Assembly: GCA_021785155.1 (NCBI GenBank)
Contig: JAJYGE010000122.1
Span: 1 to 11,169, forward strand
Origin: Planctomycetota bacterium
GTDB lineage: Bacteria; Planctomycetota; Phycisphaerae; WQYP01
Reading direction: 5' to 3'
Length of the DNA stretch: 11,169 nucleotides
The stretch's first letter is position 1, and every line of letters starts with the position of its first letter. Below the pieces are notes generated by a model that worked only from the letters and a program-made list of their open reading frames with translations, had not been told where the DNA came from and did not search any database. Positions 1-6,230 of this stretch are shown here, piece by piece. The position numbers and the translations under genes were made by a program.

Positions 1-6
1 CATTCA

Positions 7-28
7 GGCCCAGTAAATTTACACGGCC
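7..28. repeat. Near-perfect 22-bp palindrome upstream of GH25 gene
   Basis: The core GTAAATTTAC (13-22) is a perfect palindrome. It is flanked symmetrically by GGCC at 7-10 and GGCC at 25-28, with two mismatched pairs between. It could be an operator for the GH25 gene or a hairpin at the end of a gene to the left of the window. No T-run follows, so a rho-independent terminator is unlikely. The symmetry is seen directly; the role is inference. Confidence 0.35.
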
Positions 29-133
29 AGAGGCACCATACTTTCAGCTTAGCCCTGATTGGCTGAGGTTTTGAGTACGGATGGGACCATTATACGTAAG
101 GGCCTGTTCACGATTGTCATTCCGGAAGTTTCG

Positions 134-2239
134 ATGGATATGTATGGCAAGACACGGGATTCAGAAAATACGGCCAAGGCGTCTGGCTTTACCGCACTAA
201 CTGATGGATCATGCGCCATCAAGCGTCAGGCCTCCCGATCAGCGCAGCGTATCAATCTGCTGACAGCCGCTCTGGCCGGAACAGGTGCAATATGTCTTCT
301 TTCCGGCTGTTCCGCCGGACCGTTTGGTATGTTTCGCCAGATTCCGCCACGCGCTTCGGGCATTGATGTTTCGGAATATCAGCATACGATCAACTGGAAT
401 GCGGTGGCGGGGGATGGGGTCCAATTCACCTGGGCCAAAGCCACCGAGGGTAGCGCAAAGGACTTCAACTACGGCGATGAATATCTTGCCGCCAACATGG
501 CCGGTGCCAATAGTGCGGGGATTCTGATCGGGGCCTATCATTTTGCGCATCCGCGATTGGATTCCGGACCAGCCGGTGCAGAGGAAGAGGCACTGTTATT
601 TATAACCGCGGCTTGTAATTATATGACCGCCGGCCACCTGCGGCCCGTATTGGATTTGGAGACGGAAGGAAGCTCGGCCACATCCGCATGGGTCAATTAT
701 TTTCTTGATGATGTTGATAAGGCGACGGGGGTTACACCTATTGTTTATACCTACATCAATTATTCAAAAGACTATCTTAATTCCACCGTCGCCAACCGCA
801 ATCTCTGGATAGCCAATCCCAGCGGAGCAAATCCACAGACCGGCACACCCACCGTGCCCGCTCCTTTTACGAATTGGAATTTCTGGCAGTATGGGCAACG
901 CAGGATCAATGGAATCAGTGGTGTTGTGGATGAGGATGTCGCCAATGGTAATTTGGCCTATGTGCAGAGTTTCCTGATCCCCGCGCAGGCCCAACTTCCC
1001 GGCACCACGGAAAATGCCACCACCGTCACCTGGACTGGTGCGGGCACCAACGGCAGTTGGAGCAACTTAGCCAACTGGAATAGCGCCTGGACCGCCGGTA
1101 GTGTCGCGGAATTTACAAGTTCTTCGGTGGGTACCAGTAACATCACCTTTGATCAGGCCGCCAGCGGCAACAAAGTTGTCAATGTCGCGCAGATTGATGT
1201 TGCCGACATTAATACTCCAGCGGTGACCATCAACGGGTCTGATCCCATTGAATTTCAAACCTATGTGGATCCCATATACAACAATAGCAGTAATACGCTG
1301 ACCATTAACGCTCCGATGGAATTCTTCGGGACGATGGGAACAGCCGGCAATGCCAGCACCAACAGCATTTATGCCGGTCCGGGCAACATTGTTTTGGGCG
1401 GCAACATCACGTTTAATGACAGTCAAACGCAGGTGGCGCGTTTTGGCTTTAATGACGTTATTGCGGTCTGGGACAGCCACGCCAATAAGGTACCGGGCAA
1501 TGTGATTATTGATGGAACGGTCTCGGATGCGGCAGACACTCCCACGGGCTATGTCAACGGATTCTATTTCAGTAATGCCGGGGGTTACGATGATGTCATC
1601 AGCAATAATGCCAACTGGCATGGGGGTACCTACGTTGCCGGCGGCGCTACGCTGCTGGTATCAGCCGGTGGCAGTACGGGCACGGGTTCTGTGACCCTGG
1701 ACGGTACGGGCAGCGGCAACAATGGTCTGCAACCGGCGGGTATCCATGGTGGCATTGCCGGTGAGGGAACAATCAGTGGACCGGTAACGGTTAGTACCAG
1801 CGGCGGCGTGTTCACCGGCGGCGGCAAGCTGATCAATAATTTCAGCACCTTTTCCCCCACGACCGGGAAACTGACGCTGGCGGCGGGTTTGAATATGAAT
1901 GGCCAGACCGCGACATTTAATTTTTATCTTTCCGGCACATCCAACAGTTCCATCGCCATTGGCGATACGTTTACCCTAAGCAGCGGCGACACCGTGGCGC
2001 TTAGCGGTACGCCGGTGGTGGGGCGGTACCATCTTTTTACGTACAGCACGTTGGCTGATGCAACGGATTTAAATTCCTGGACGATAACCGGACCGTCTGG
2101 ATTTGGTTATCTGCTAAGTAACAATAGTACCAACAGATCATTGGATTTAATTGCCACGGCGGTACCCGAGCCGGTACCGCTGGTGTTACTGGCCGCAGGT
2201 GTGACGACATTTTTATTGGTTCGTCGCCGCCGGGCCTGA
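134..2239 (+). CDS. GH25 lysozyme fused to PATR-like beta-strand region with PEP-CTERM tail
   Basis: Predicted exported muramidase that would cleave peptidoglycan glycan strands. The frame opens at a TTG at 59, but the ATG at 134 has GGAAG five bases upstream, so I start there (701 aa). Numbered from the TTG, the hydrophobic signal segment is residues 64-82, ending in a lipobox-like LSGC with Cys84. Its n-region is unusually long, about 40 residues. The GH25 domain spans about 100-305: GIDVSEYQ (Asp103), KATEG, GAYHFAHP, the catalytic DxE pair in PVLDLE (Asp199, Glu201), the FWQYG block, and a terminal VDEDV. Residues 320-700 are Gly/Ser/Thr/Asn-rich beta-strand sequence; GGTYVAGGATLLVSAG near 522 resembles autotransporter-associated (PATR) repeats. 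The C-terminus is a PEP-CTERM tail: VPEP at 702, a hydrophobic segment and RRRR. A lipobox and a PEP-CTERM tail in one protein is odd. Family calls are strong; the PATR call is moderate. Confidence 0.88.
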   Translation: MDMYGKTRDSENTAKASGFTALTDGSCAIKRQASRSAQRINLLTAALAGTGAICLLSGCSAGPFGMFRQIPPRASGIDVSEYQHTINWNAVAGDGVQFTWAKATEGSAKDFNYGDEYLAANMAGANSAGILIGAYHFAHPRLDSGPAGAEEEALLFITAACNYMTAGHLRPVLDLETEGSSATSAWVNYFLDDVDKATGVTPIVYTYINYSKDYLNSTVANRNLWIANPSGANPQTGTPTVPAPFTNWNFWQYGQRRINGISGVVDEDVANGNLAYVQSFLIPAQAQLPGTTENATTVTWTGAGTNGSWSNLANWNSAWTAGSVAEFTSSSVGTSNITFDQAASGNKVVNVAQIDVADINTPAVTINGSDPIEFQTYVDPIYNNSSNTLTINAPMEFFGTMGTAGNASTNSIYAGPGNIVLGGNITFNDSQTQVARFGFNDVIAVWDSHANKVPGNVIIDGTVSDAADTPTGYVNGFYFSNAGGYDDVISNNANWHGGTYVAGGATLLVSAGGSTGTGSVTLDGTGSGNNGLQPAGIHGGIAGEGTISGPVTVSTSGGVFTGGGKLINNFSTFSPTTGKLTLAAGLNMNGQTATFNFYLSGTSNSSIAIGDTFTLSSGDTVALSGTPVVGRYHLFTYSTLADATDLNSWTITGPSGFGYLLSNNSTNRSLDLIATAVPEPVPLVLLAAGVTTFLLVRRRRA

Positions 2240-2246
2240 CTGTAGT

Positions 2247-2261
2247 CCGGGGTGTGCCCGG
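2247..2261 (+). terminator. Short GC hairpin after the GH25 gene, weak terminator candidate
   Basis: CCGGG (2247-2251) can pair with CCCGG (2257-2261) over a five-base loop, eight bases after the GH25 stop codon. Only a poor T-rich stretch (TTCTGT) follows. Termination here is a guess; it may be no more than a GC-rich stretch. Confidence 0.2.
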
Positions 2262-2350
2262 TTCTGTCGGAATCTGCAACATGTATTGCCAGGCGGCAGT
2301 TTGACTTTGTTCACAGACGTAGGCTTAAATTGCATAGGAAAAACTGCTCA

Positions 2351-3034
2351 ATGAAAAAAAAGTGCATGCCGTCATCACACTCCCGATTGTTTTCCCATGC
2401 ATTGGCCTTCAATTTTTTCCTTGCCACGCTGCTGATCGTCGCTGGCTGTGTCAGCACCCCACCGGCCGCCAAGCCTTCCGTGGCAACCGCAATGACCATT
2501 CAGCAACGAATAAATCGGTTGATAAAATCCGGTATCAGCGGCGTGGTACTGCAAAATATAGTCATGGAAAGATGTGCGGGAATTGCTCCTTGGAATCGGC
2601 CTTATCGTTTTAATGGAATCGGCGATTGTTACGGGTATTGTCGGCAGGTCTGGAATGCGATCTTATTCGATGGATCACCGCATCGCGAGAATTTTTATCC
2701 ACATCCGTATAACCTCAAACAATGGCTGAATTTGCCCGGCGGCCTACCGGTGAACGATTATCCTGATCCAAATTGGGTATATTTCTCCAATCCCAACGTA
2801 CTGGTGAAAGGCGATTTGCTGGCCACAGCCCAGGGACATTTCTGGGGAGCCGATTGGCACGGCGGCATTTACGCCGGCAATGACCATAACTGGGATTCAT
2901 CACACCTCAATGGTCTCAATGGGGCCTACAAGCGCCCCTTGTATAAAGGATTCCATTATTACTACAGGCCTCTGCACAAGGCGTTGCTGACACCCCCTGA
3001 TGCGGCGAATCATGCCGCTGGTTCTGGCAACTAA
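2351..3034 (+). CDS. Lipoprotein with NlpC/P60-like (papain-fold) hydrolase domain
   Basis: Predicted lipid-anchored cysteine hydrolase, possibly a cell-wall peptidase or amidase. The frame is open from 2252, but the ATG at 2351 starts a classic lipoprotein signal (MKKKCMPSS..., hydrophobic segment, VAGC with Cys33) and has AGGAAA upstream (2336-2341), giving 227 aa. The domain follows a short linker. GDCYGYCRQVW supplies the likely nucleophile Cys93 (second Cys at 97), and GDLLAT...WHGGIYAGN supplies the likely catalytic His170, matching the spacing of NlpC/P60 Cys-His enzymes. The third residue may be Asp182 or His185 in NWDSSH. The usual DCSG/DCNG around the Cys is DCYG here. It lies 111 bases after a GH25 lysozyme, so the pair could act on glycan and peptide parts of the same wall. 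Family assignment is by motif only; a CHAP-like or other papain-fold enzyme is possible. Confidence 0.7.
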   Translation: MKKKCMPSSHSRLFSHALAFNFFLATLLIVAGCVSTPPAAKPSVATAMTIQQRINRLIKSGISGVVLQNIVMERCAGIAPWNRPYRFNGIGDCYGYCRQVWNAILFDGSPHRENFYPHPYNLKQWLNLPGGLPVNDYPDPNWVYFSNPNVLVKGDLLATAQGHFWGADWHGGIYAGNDHNWDSSHLNGLNGAYKRPLYKGFHYYYRPLHKALLTPPDAANHAAGSGN

Positions 3035-3243
3035 ATGAAGCGGGAATTAAAGCTAAAACATCGGGTATCCGATCGGTTTGTGACGAGCGCTCACTGCGCG
3101 CCAATGAGGCCTGCAACTGGAAAATTGAACCAAGCTCAGGCATTCTAAATTCTAACTGTGTAACGATATTTGTATCTGTGTACGAGCAGACGGTCGATAG
3201 CCTGCATTCATTACGGCGGCAGGCAATCCCGGTGCGGGGCCTG

Positions 3244-3256
3244 TTGATTTAATCAA
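3244..3256. promoter_or_regulatory. AT-rich palindrome, possible operator
   Basis: TTGATTTAATCAA is a perfect palindrome about a central base. Its reverse complement begins TTGATTAAAT, the same ten bases that begin the first direct repeat at 5201. It lies about 320 bases upstream of the regulator start, so it could be an autoregulatory site. The role is inference and the match is short. Confidence 0.3.
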
Positions 3257-3476
3257 AAATCATGCTCGCCACTGGTCTTGGCGCTCTAAAAATGGGGGTG
3301 GAGTCGCACAAAACAGGGTTAAATCGACACCCTCCGCGCCGAGATGCATCCAAAAAGGGTGGTGGAACAAGGACCCGCTCGTGAACGGCTGTCACATTAT
3401 CAGCTACCAGCCATACTATAATAATATAAGGCTGGCCATGGCGTATGACAAAAAGGTGGATGTGTTGCGGTGGCGG

Positions 3477-3482
3477 TATAAT
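3477..3482 (+). promoter_or_regulatory. Possible -10 box for the regulator gene
   Basis: A consensus TATAAT lies 89 bases upstream of the regulator ATG at 3572. A second TATAAT is at 3417-3422. Neither has a good TTGACA-like hexamer at the usual 16-18 base distance, and neither is an extended -10, so both are weak candidates. Confidence 0.25.
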
Positions 3483-3571
3483 TCGCGTGTCCGTCAGGCT
3501 CGTCGCCATTCGCAACTGGCCGAATGGCCGAGAGCGGTTGCGATGTTAATGCGGAAAAGGCGACATTATTG

Positions 3572-4759
3572 ATGCGAACGGTAGGCTTGTTAATCGAATC
3601 ATCCCGTGCTTATGGACGGGGACTGCTGCACGGCATTGCCAGGTATGTACGCACATGCAATGATTGGTCAATTGTTTATCAGGAGCGTATGCTCGGCGAT
3701 GCGACTCCTGCGAATTTGGCGGGACGGAATTGCGATGGCATCATCGCCCGTATTGATACCCTGCGACAACGGAACTGGCTTATAAAACTCAAAATTCCGG
3801 TTGTGGATTTGCGAGGCCGCTGGGATATTGCAAAATTTCCACGCATCATAAGCGATGATAAAGCCATCGCCGAATTGGCGGCCCAACACCTGCTGGCGCG
3901 GGGTAGCCGTGATTTTGCTTTTTGTGGCTTTGCCGGCGCAGATTATTCCCAGCGCCGGCGGGATTGTTTTTGTGCCGCCATCCGTGCCGCCGGGCACACC
4001 GTTACAGTCTATGAAAATCCCGCCGCGCCGCGCGGGGCTGATACCACAGCCAACGAATCCACCGCCGCAGCACACGAGCGGGCGATGGGAAATTGGCTCA
4101 ATCGTCTGCCCCGGGGAATCGGCCTGATGGCCTGCAACGATGTTTGTGGACGTCGGGTTCTGGACCTTTGCCACGTCCATGGCCTGCGCGTGCCGGACCA
4201 AATTGCGGTGATAGGCGTCGATAACGATGAAGTGCTCTGTGATCTGGCTGAACCGCCGATGAGCAGCATCATGCTGCCGACGGAACGAATCGGTTATCAG
4301 GCCGCGGAATTGCTTTCGCACATGATGGCTGGTGGAAAGCCCGCGCACCATTCGACACTCATTTCCCCCGGCGACGTTATGAAACGGCGCAGTACGAATA
4401 TATCGGTGGCGGATGATCGGTATGTGGGTGCCGCGTTGGAATTCATCCAGAAAAAAGCATGCACTGGCATTAACGTGGAGAATGTTTTAGATCATCTGGC
4501 CAGCAATAAACTGCTGGTATCACGTAGCACTCTGGATCGCCGCTTTCGGGAAAAACTGCAATGCACACCCAAGGATCAGATTCTTGAAATCCGGTTGGAA
4601 AGCGTGCGACAACTGCTGGTGGATACGACAGATTCTATAGAGCAAATTGCCCAACGGGTAGGTCTGGCGGGCGCATCGCAGTTGGCGGCGTTATTCAAAC
4701 ATCGCACTGGCGAAACCCCTGGTGAATTTCGAGCCAAGGCCCGGTTGGGACACAAGTAG
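3572..4759 (+). CDS. XylR-family transcriptional regulator (LacI-type sensor plus AraC DNA-binding domain)
   Basis: Predicted sugar-responsive transcription factor. The frame is open from an ATG at 3524, but the ATG at 3572 has AAGG at 3557-3560 and gives the usual family N-terminus, MRTVGLLIESSRAYGRGLL. The product is 395 aa, close to E. coli XylR. Residues 1 to about 270 are a periplasmic-binding-protein-like sensor of the LacI/GalR type: SRAYGRGLLHGIARYV, the strand VVDLRGRW, HLLARG, GIGLMACND, IAVIGVDNDE and the segment PPMSSIMLPTERIGYQAA. From about residue 284 comes an AraC-type domain with two helix-turn-helix units, SRSTLDRRFREKLQCTP and SIEQIAQRVGLAGASQLAALF, ending in the HRTGETPGEFR signature. 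The ligand cannot be read from sequence; xylose, fucose or another sugar is possible. It precedes a carbohydrate-related cluster, and tandem repeats suited to an AraC-type dimer lie at 5201-5240, so it probably activates that cluster. Confidence 0.93.
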   Translation: MRTVGLLIESSRAYGRGLLHGIARYVRTCNDWSIVYQERMLGDATPANLAGRNCDGIIARIDTLRQRNWLIKLKIPVVDLRGRWDIAKFPRIISDDKAIAELAAQHLLARGSRDFAFCGFAGADYSQRRRDCFCAAIRAAGHTVTVYENPAAPRGADTTANESTAAAHERAMGNWLNRLPRGIGLMACNDVCGRRVLDLCHVHGLRVPDQIAVIGVDNDEVLCDLAEPPMSSIMLPTERIGYQAAELLSHMMAGGKPAHHSTLISPGDVMKRRSTNISVADDRYVGAALEFIQKKACTGINVENVLDHLASNKLLVSRSTLDRRFREKLQCTPKDQILEIRLESVRQLLVDTTDSIEQIAQRVGLAGASQLAALFKHRTGETPGEFRAKARLGHK

Positions 4760-4777
4760 GAGAATCCAAAGAGCGAT

Positions 4778-4801
4778 GATCAAAGAATGAAAGATCAAAG
4801 A
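4778..4801. repeat. Two copies of GATCAAAGA, 15 bp apart
   Basis: GATCAAAGA occurs at 4778-4786 and 4793-4801, just after the regulator stop codon. The motif is short and the function unknown. It may be the edge of the dispersed repeat that follows. Confidence 0.4.
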
Positions 4802-4835
4802 GCCTACGGGGCGTGGTGATTTATCCGTGCAATAC

Positions 4836-4853
4836 GCCGTGGCGGCTTTTTTT
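4836..4853 (+). terminator. Rho-independent-like terminator of the regulator gene
   Basis: GCCG (4836-4839) pairs with CGGC (4843-4846) across a three-base loop and is followed by seven T residues (4847-4853). The stem is only four base pairs, so it would be weak. The uninterrupted T-run and the position 77 bases after the regulator stop make it the best terminator candidate in the window. Confidence 0.5.
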
Positions 4854-4909
4854 GCATATACTCCGCACGCCTTCCAATGCGACGAATGGTTGGCATGGCC
4901 CACTGTACC

Positions 4910-4926
4910 GCAGGCATCTTGCCTGC
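4910..4926. repeat. Palindrome GCAGGCATCTTGCCTGC, possible core of a dispersed repeat
   Basis: Perfect six-base arms surround a five-base loop. A second small stem, CGTC/GACG around ATGC (4928-4939), follows at once. From memory, similar elements recur between genes in PVC genomes and are often mis-called as small ORFs; I could not check this here. Confidence 0.4.
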
Positions 4927-5200
4927 ATCGTCATGCGACGGCGGCGGGCCGGGATGCGGCATTTCCGGGCGTTGGGTGTGCTTTTCTCGCACTCGCAAGA
5001 ATGTGTCATCGGTGGGCGTGCCGTGTATAGCTACTGGATTCGCCGGTGGTGGAAGCATGGAATTTCCAAACACATCAGTTCTACGCAGTGGCCATTGTAA
5101 GTATCCTCTGGTTTTCTCCGGTACCGCAGTGAATTTCCGTCATTCCGTGGTATGGTTGTAGTGGCATTGCTCATCTTATGTCCGATAACACGTCGTTATT

Positions 5201-5240
5201 TTGATTAAATTTAATAATGACTTGACCAAATTTAATATTG
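5201..5240 (+). promoter_or_regulatory. Tandem direct repeats with 21-bp period, likely activator site
   Basis: The pattern TTGAnnAAATTTAATAnTG occurs at 5201-5219 and again at 5222-5240, exactly 21 bp apart: 16 of 19 positions are identical. Two sites on the same DNA face about two helical turns apart, abutting a -35 box, is the arrangement known for AraC-family activators such as AraC at araI1/araI2. The regulator gene 450 bases upstream has an AraC-type output domain, so it is the obvious candidate protein. The repeat is seen directly; its use by that regulator is inference. Confidence 0.6.
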
Positions 5241-5267
5241 TGTGAGGCTGGCCGGGCGTGCTATGCT
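5238..5267 (+). promoter_or_regulatory. Sigma-70-like promoter of the pseudopilin gene cluster
   Basis: TTGTGT (5238-5243) and TATGCT (5262-5267) are separated by 18 bases. The -35 is poor, as expected for an activator-dependent promoter, and the second direct repeat abuts or overlaps it. A start near 5274 would give a leader of about 40 bases before the ATG at 5316. Confidence 0.4.
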
Positions 5268-5315
5268 TCTCCTGTCGGCTCGATCAATGGAGTGGTCTTG
5301 CGGAGGTTTTTGGAA

Positions 5316-6107
5316 ATGTGGCAAAGAGGTTGTGTTGTGAAACGTCACGGTTTTACGATTGTTGAGCTTCTGGTGGTAATCAGCATCATCGCCTTGCTTA
5401 TTGCGTTGCTTCTGCCCGCTTTGGCCCGGGCCAGAAAACTGGCGTTAACCACGGATTGCCTATCTAACCTAAGCCAGCAGGGGGTAGTGATGCAGATGTA
5501 CACGGATCAGTTTGAGGGGATGGTGCCCATAGCTGCGGACGGAACAGGGCAGATGGTACCATTCGGATATCCGCCCTTTTATTGGTGGTTCTACCAGGGG
5601 TTGGATGTCGGTATACAGCCAACCTATCAATACCAAGGCGTGACCTACCGGGTGCCGCTTGCTTCCAAGACAGGGACAATTTTTGTTTGTCCGGTGGCAG
5701 CGTCGCAACATTCGATCCTTCCTGTGATGGCTGTTCCAGTGCCAAACGCTGGCCAGGCGTGGTGGTGGTCCGCCACCTATTCGGAGAACTATTGGTGCGG
5801 ATGGGTGCCCAATGGGATAAAGGAGCAAAAAATAACCAGCGTCGTCCATCCGGGAGATACCATGTTCATGGGCGACGGGTGGTACGATCCTAATCTCTTT
5901 ACGTGGAATGTATTGTCTCCCGGAGGCGGGCCGGGCGGTCCAGATTGGCCAGATCCGGTGCATGGCTTGCTGGGCCGAACCAATGGTACAGGATTAGCCA
6001 ATTTTGTTTTCTTTGACGGCCACGCGGAAACAATAGACACAGCAAAAATTCCGGCGGGAGGGAACAATTACCTTTCCCCCTTCTGGAGTGGAAACGGAGG
6101 TTGGTGA
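5316..6107 (+). CDS. Type IV pilin-like (pseudopilin) protein, DUF1559-like family
   Basis: Predicted prepilin-like protein, inserted in the inner membrane and processed by a prepilin peptidase. The ATG at 5316 has a strong GGAGG at 5302-5306, giving 263 aa; a GTG at 5337 with AAGAGG upstream is a good alternative that puts the motif nearer the N-terminus. From 5316 the prepilin signature is RHGFTIVELLVV: cleavage after Gly12, Phe13 as first mature residue, Glu17 as the conserved +5 glutamate, then a hydrophobic helix to about residue 35. CLSNLSQQGVVMQMYTDQF is the usual block after the helix in planctomycete and Lentisphaerae pseudopilins. Near the C-terminus, NFVFFDGHAETID resembles the H-X9-DG region of this group. 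The body is rich in Trp, Gly and Pro. It is first in the putative operon, 123 bases before a lectin gene. Whether it builds a fibre or serves type II-like secretion is unknown. Confidence 0.88.
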   Translation: MWQRGCVVKRHGFTIVELLVVISIIALLIALLLPALARARKLALTTDCLSNLSQQGVVMQMYTDQFEGMVPIAADGTGQMVPFGYPPFYWWFYQGLDVGIQPTYQYQGVTYRVPLASKTGTIFVCPVAASQHSILPVMAVPVPNAGQAWWWSATYSENYWCGWVPNGIKEQKITSVVHPGDTMFMGDGWYDPNLFTWNVLSPGGGPGGPDWPDPVHGLLGRTNGTGLANFVFFDGHAETIDTAKIPAGGNNYLSPFWSGNGGW

Positions 6108-6176
6108 GGCGAAACCATTATGTTCGGCACCTGTGTCGGGAGTACCTCGGCCCGCAGTGACCGAATGCCCAGTAAA

Positions 6177-6197
6177 GTTTGCATATGTTGTGCAAGC
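6177..6197 (+). promoter_or_regulatory. Imperfect inverted repeat before the first LamG gene
   Basis: GTTTGCA (6177-6183) can pair with TGCAAGC (6191-6197) over a seven-base loop, with one G-T pair. The following sequence is T-rich (GTTTTGTTC, then a six-T run at 6214-6219). It could be a weak attenuator or processing hairpin between pseudopilin and lectin genes, or an operator. Weak evidence. Confidence 0.25.
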
Positions 6198-6230
6198 TAA
6201 GTTTTGTTCATGCTTTTTTAGGAGCAAGTT

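Larger units (their letters stand above)
3035..3571. other. Long non-coding stretch between NlpC-like gene and regulator
   Basis: I find no convincing gene in these 537 bases. The short frames (for example 3381-3572 + and 3249-3515 -) lack recognisable domains and overlap the regulator start or regulatory-looking DNA. Seen directly: an inverted repeat GCCTGC (3200-3205) / GCAGGC (3219-3224); the AT-rich palindrome at 3244-3256; an imperfect hairpin between GGGTG (3296-3300) and CACCC (3328-3332); and two TATAAT hexamers at 3417 and 3477. The right-hand part is probably the promoter region of the regulator gene. Confidence 0.6.
4760..5315. other. Long non-coding stretch with dispersed-repeat look and downstream promoter
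   Basis: No credible gene in 556 bases. Small overlapping frames stay open in several frames on both strands between about 4810 and 5160, the usual look of non-coding repeat DNA rather than a gene. Contents, left to right: a 15-bp-period direct repeat (4778-4801), a hairpin with T-run (4836-4853), a short palindrome (4910-4926) inside a GC-rich block, and an AT-rich regulatory segment (5195-5270) with tandem repeats and a promoter for the pseudopilin gene. Confidence 0.55.

Noticed and set aside
1..66. Open frame from the left edge to a TGA at 64-66, possibly the tail of an upstream gene
   Set aside because: Only 21 codons with no recognisable sequence; cannot be told from a chance open frame.
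3286..3462. Three A-run plus GGTGG stretches (near 3288, 3354 and 3451) as a possible repeat family
   Set aside because: Irregular spacing and only a few shared bases; consistent with chance.
3249..3515. 88-codon minus-strand frame between the NlpC-like gene and the regulator
   Set aside because: No domain, no convincing ribosome site, and it covers palindromes and TATAAT hexamers that look regulatory.
3381..3572. 63-codon plus-strand frame ending at the regulator start
   Set aside because: Basic, low-information product with no ribosome site or recognisable motif; it overlaps the regulator's probable promoter and leader.
3668..4351. 227-codon minus-strand frame opposite the regulator
   Set aside because: Shadow of the regulator coding sequence; the plus-strand frame has strong family motifs throughout.
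4804..5161. Overlapping frames of 62-95 codons on both strands after the regulator
   Set aside because: Several frames are open at once over the same GC-rich block, none has a recognisable domain, and the palindromes there point to non-coding repeat DNA.
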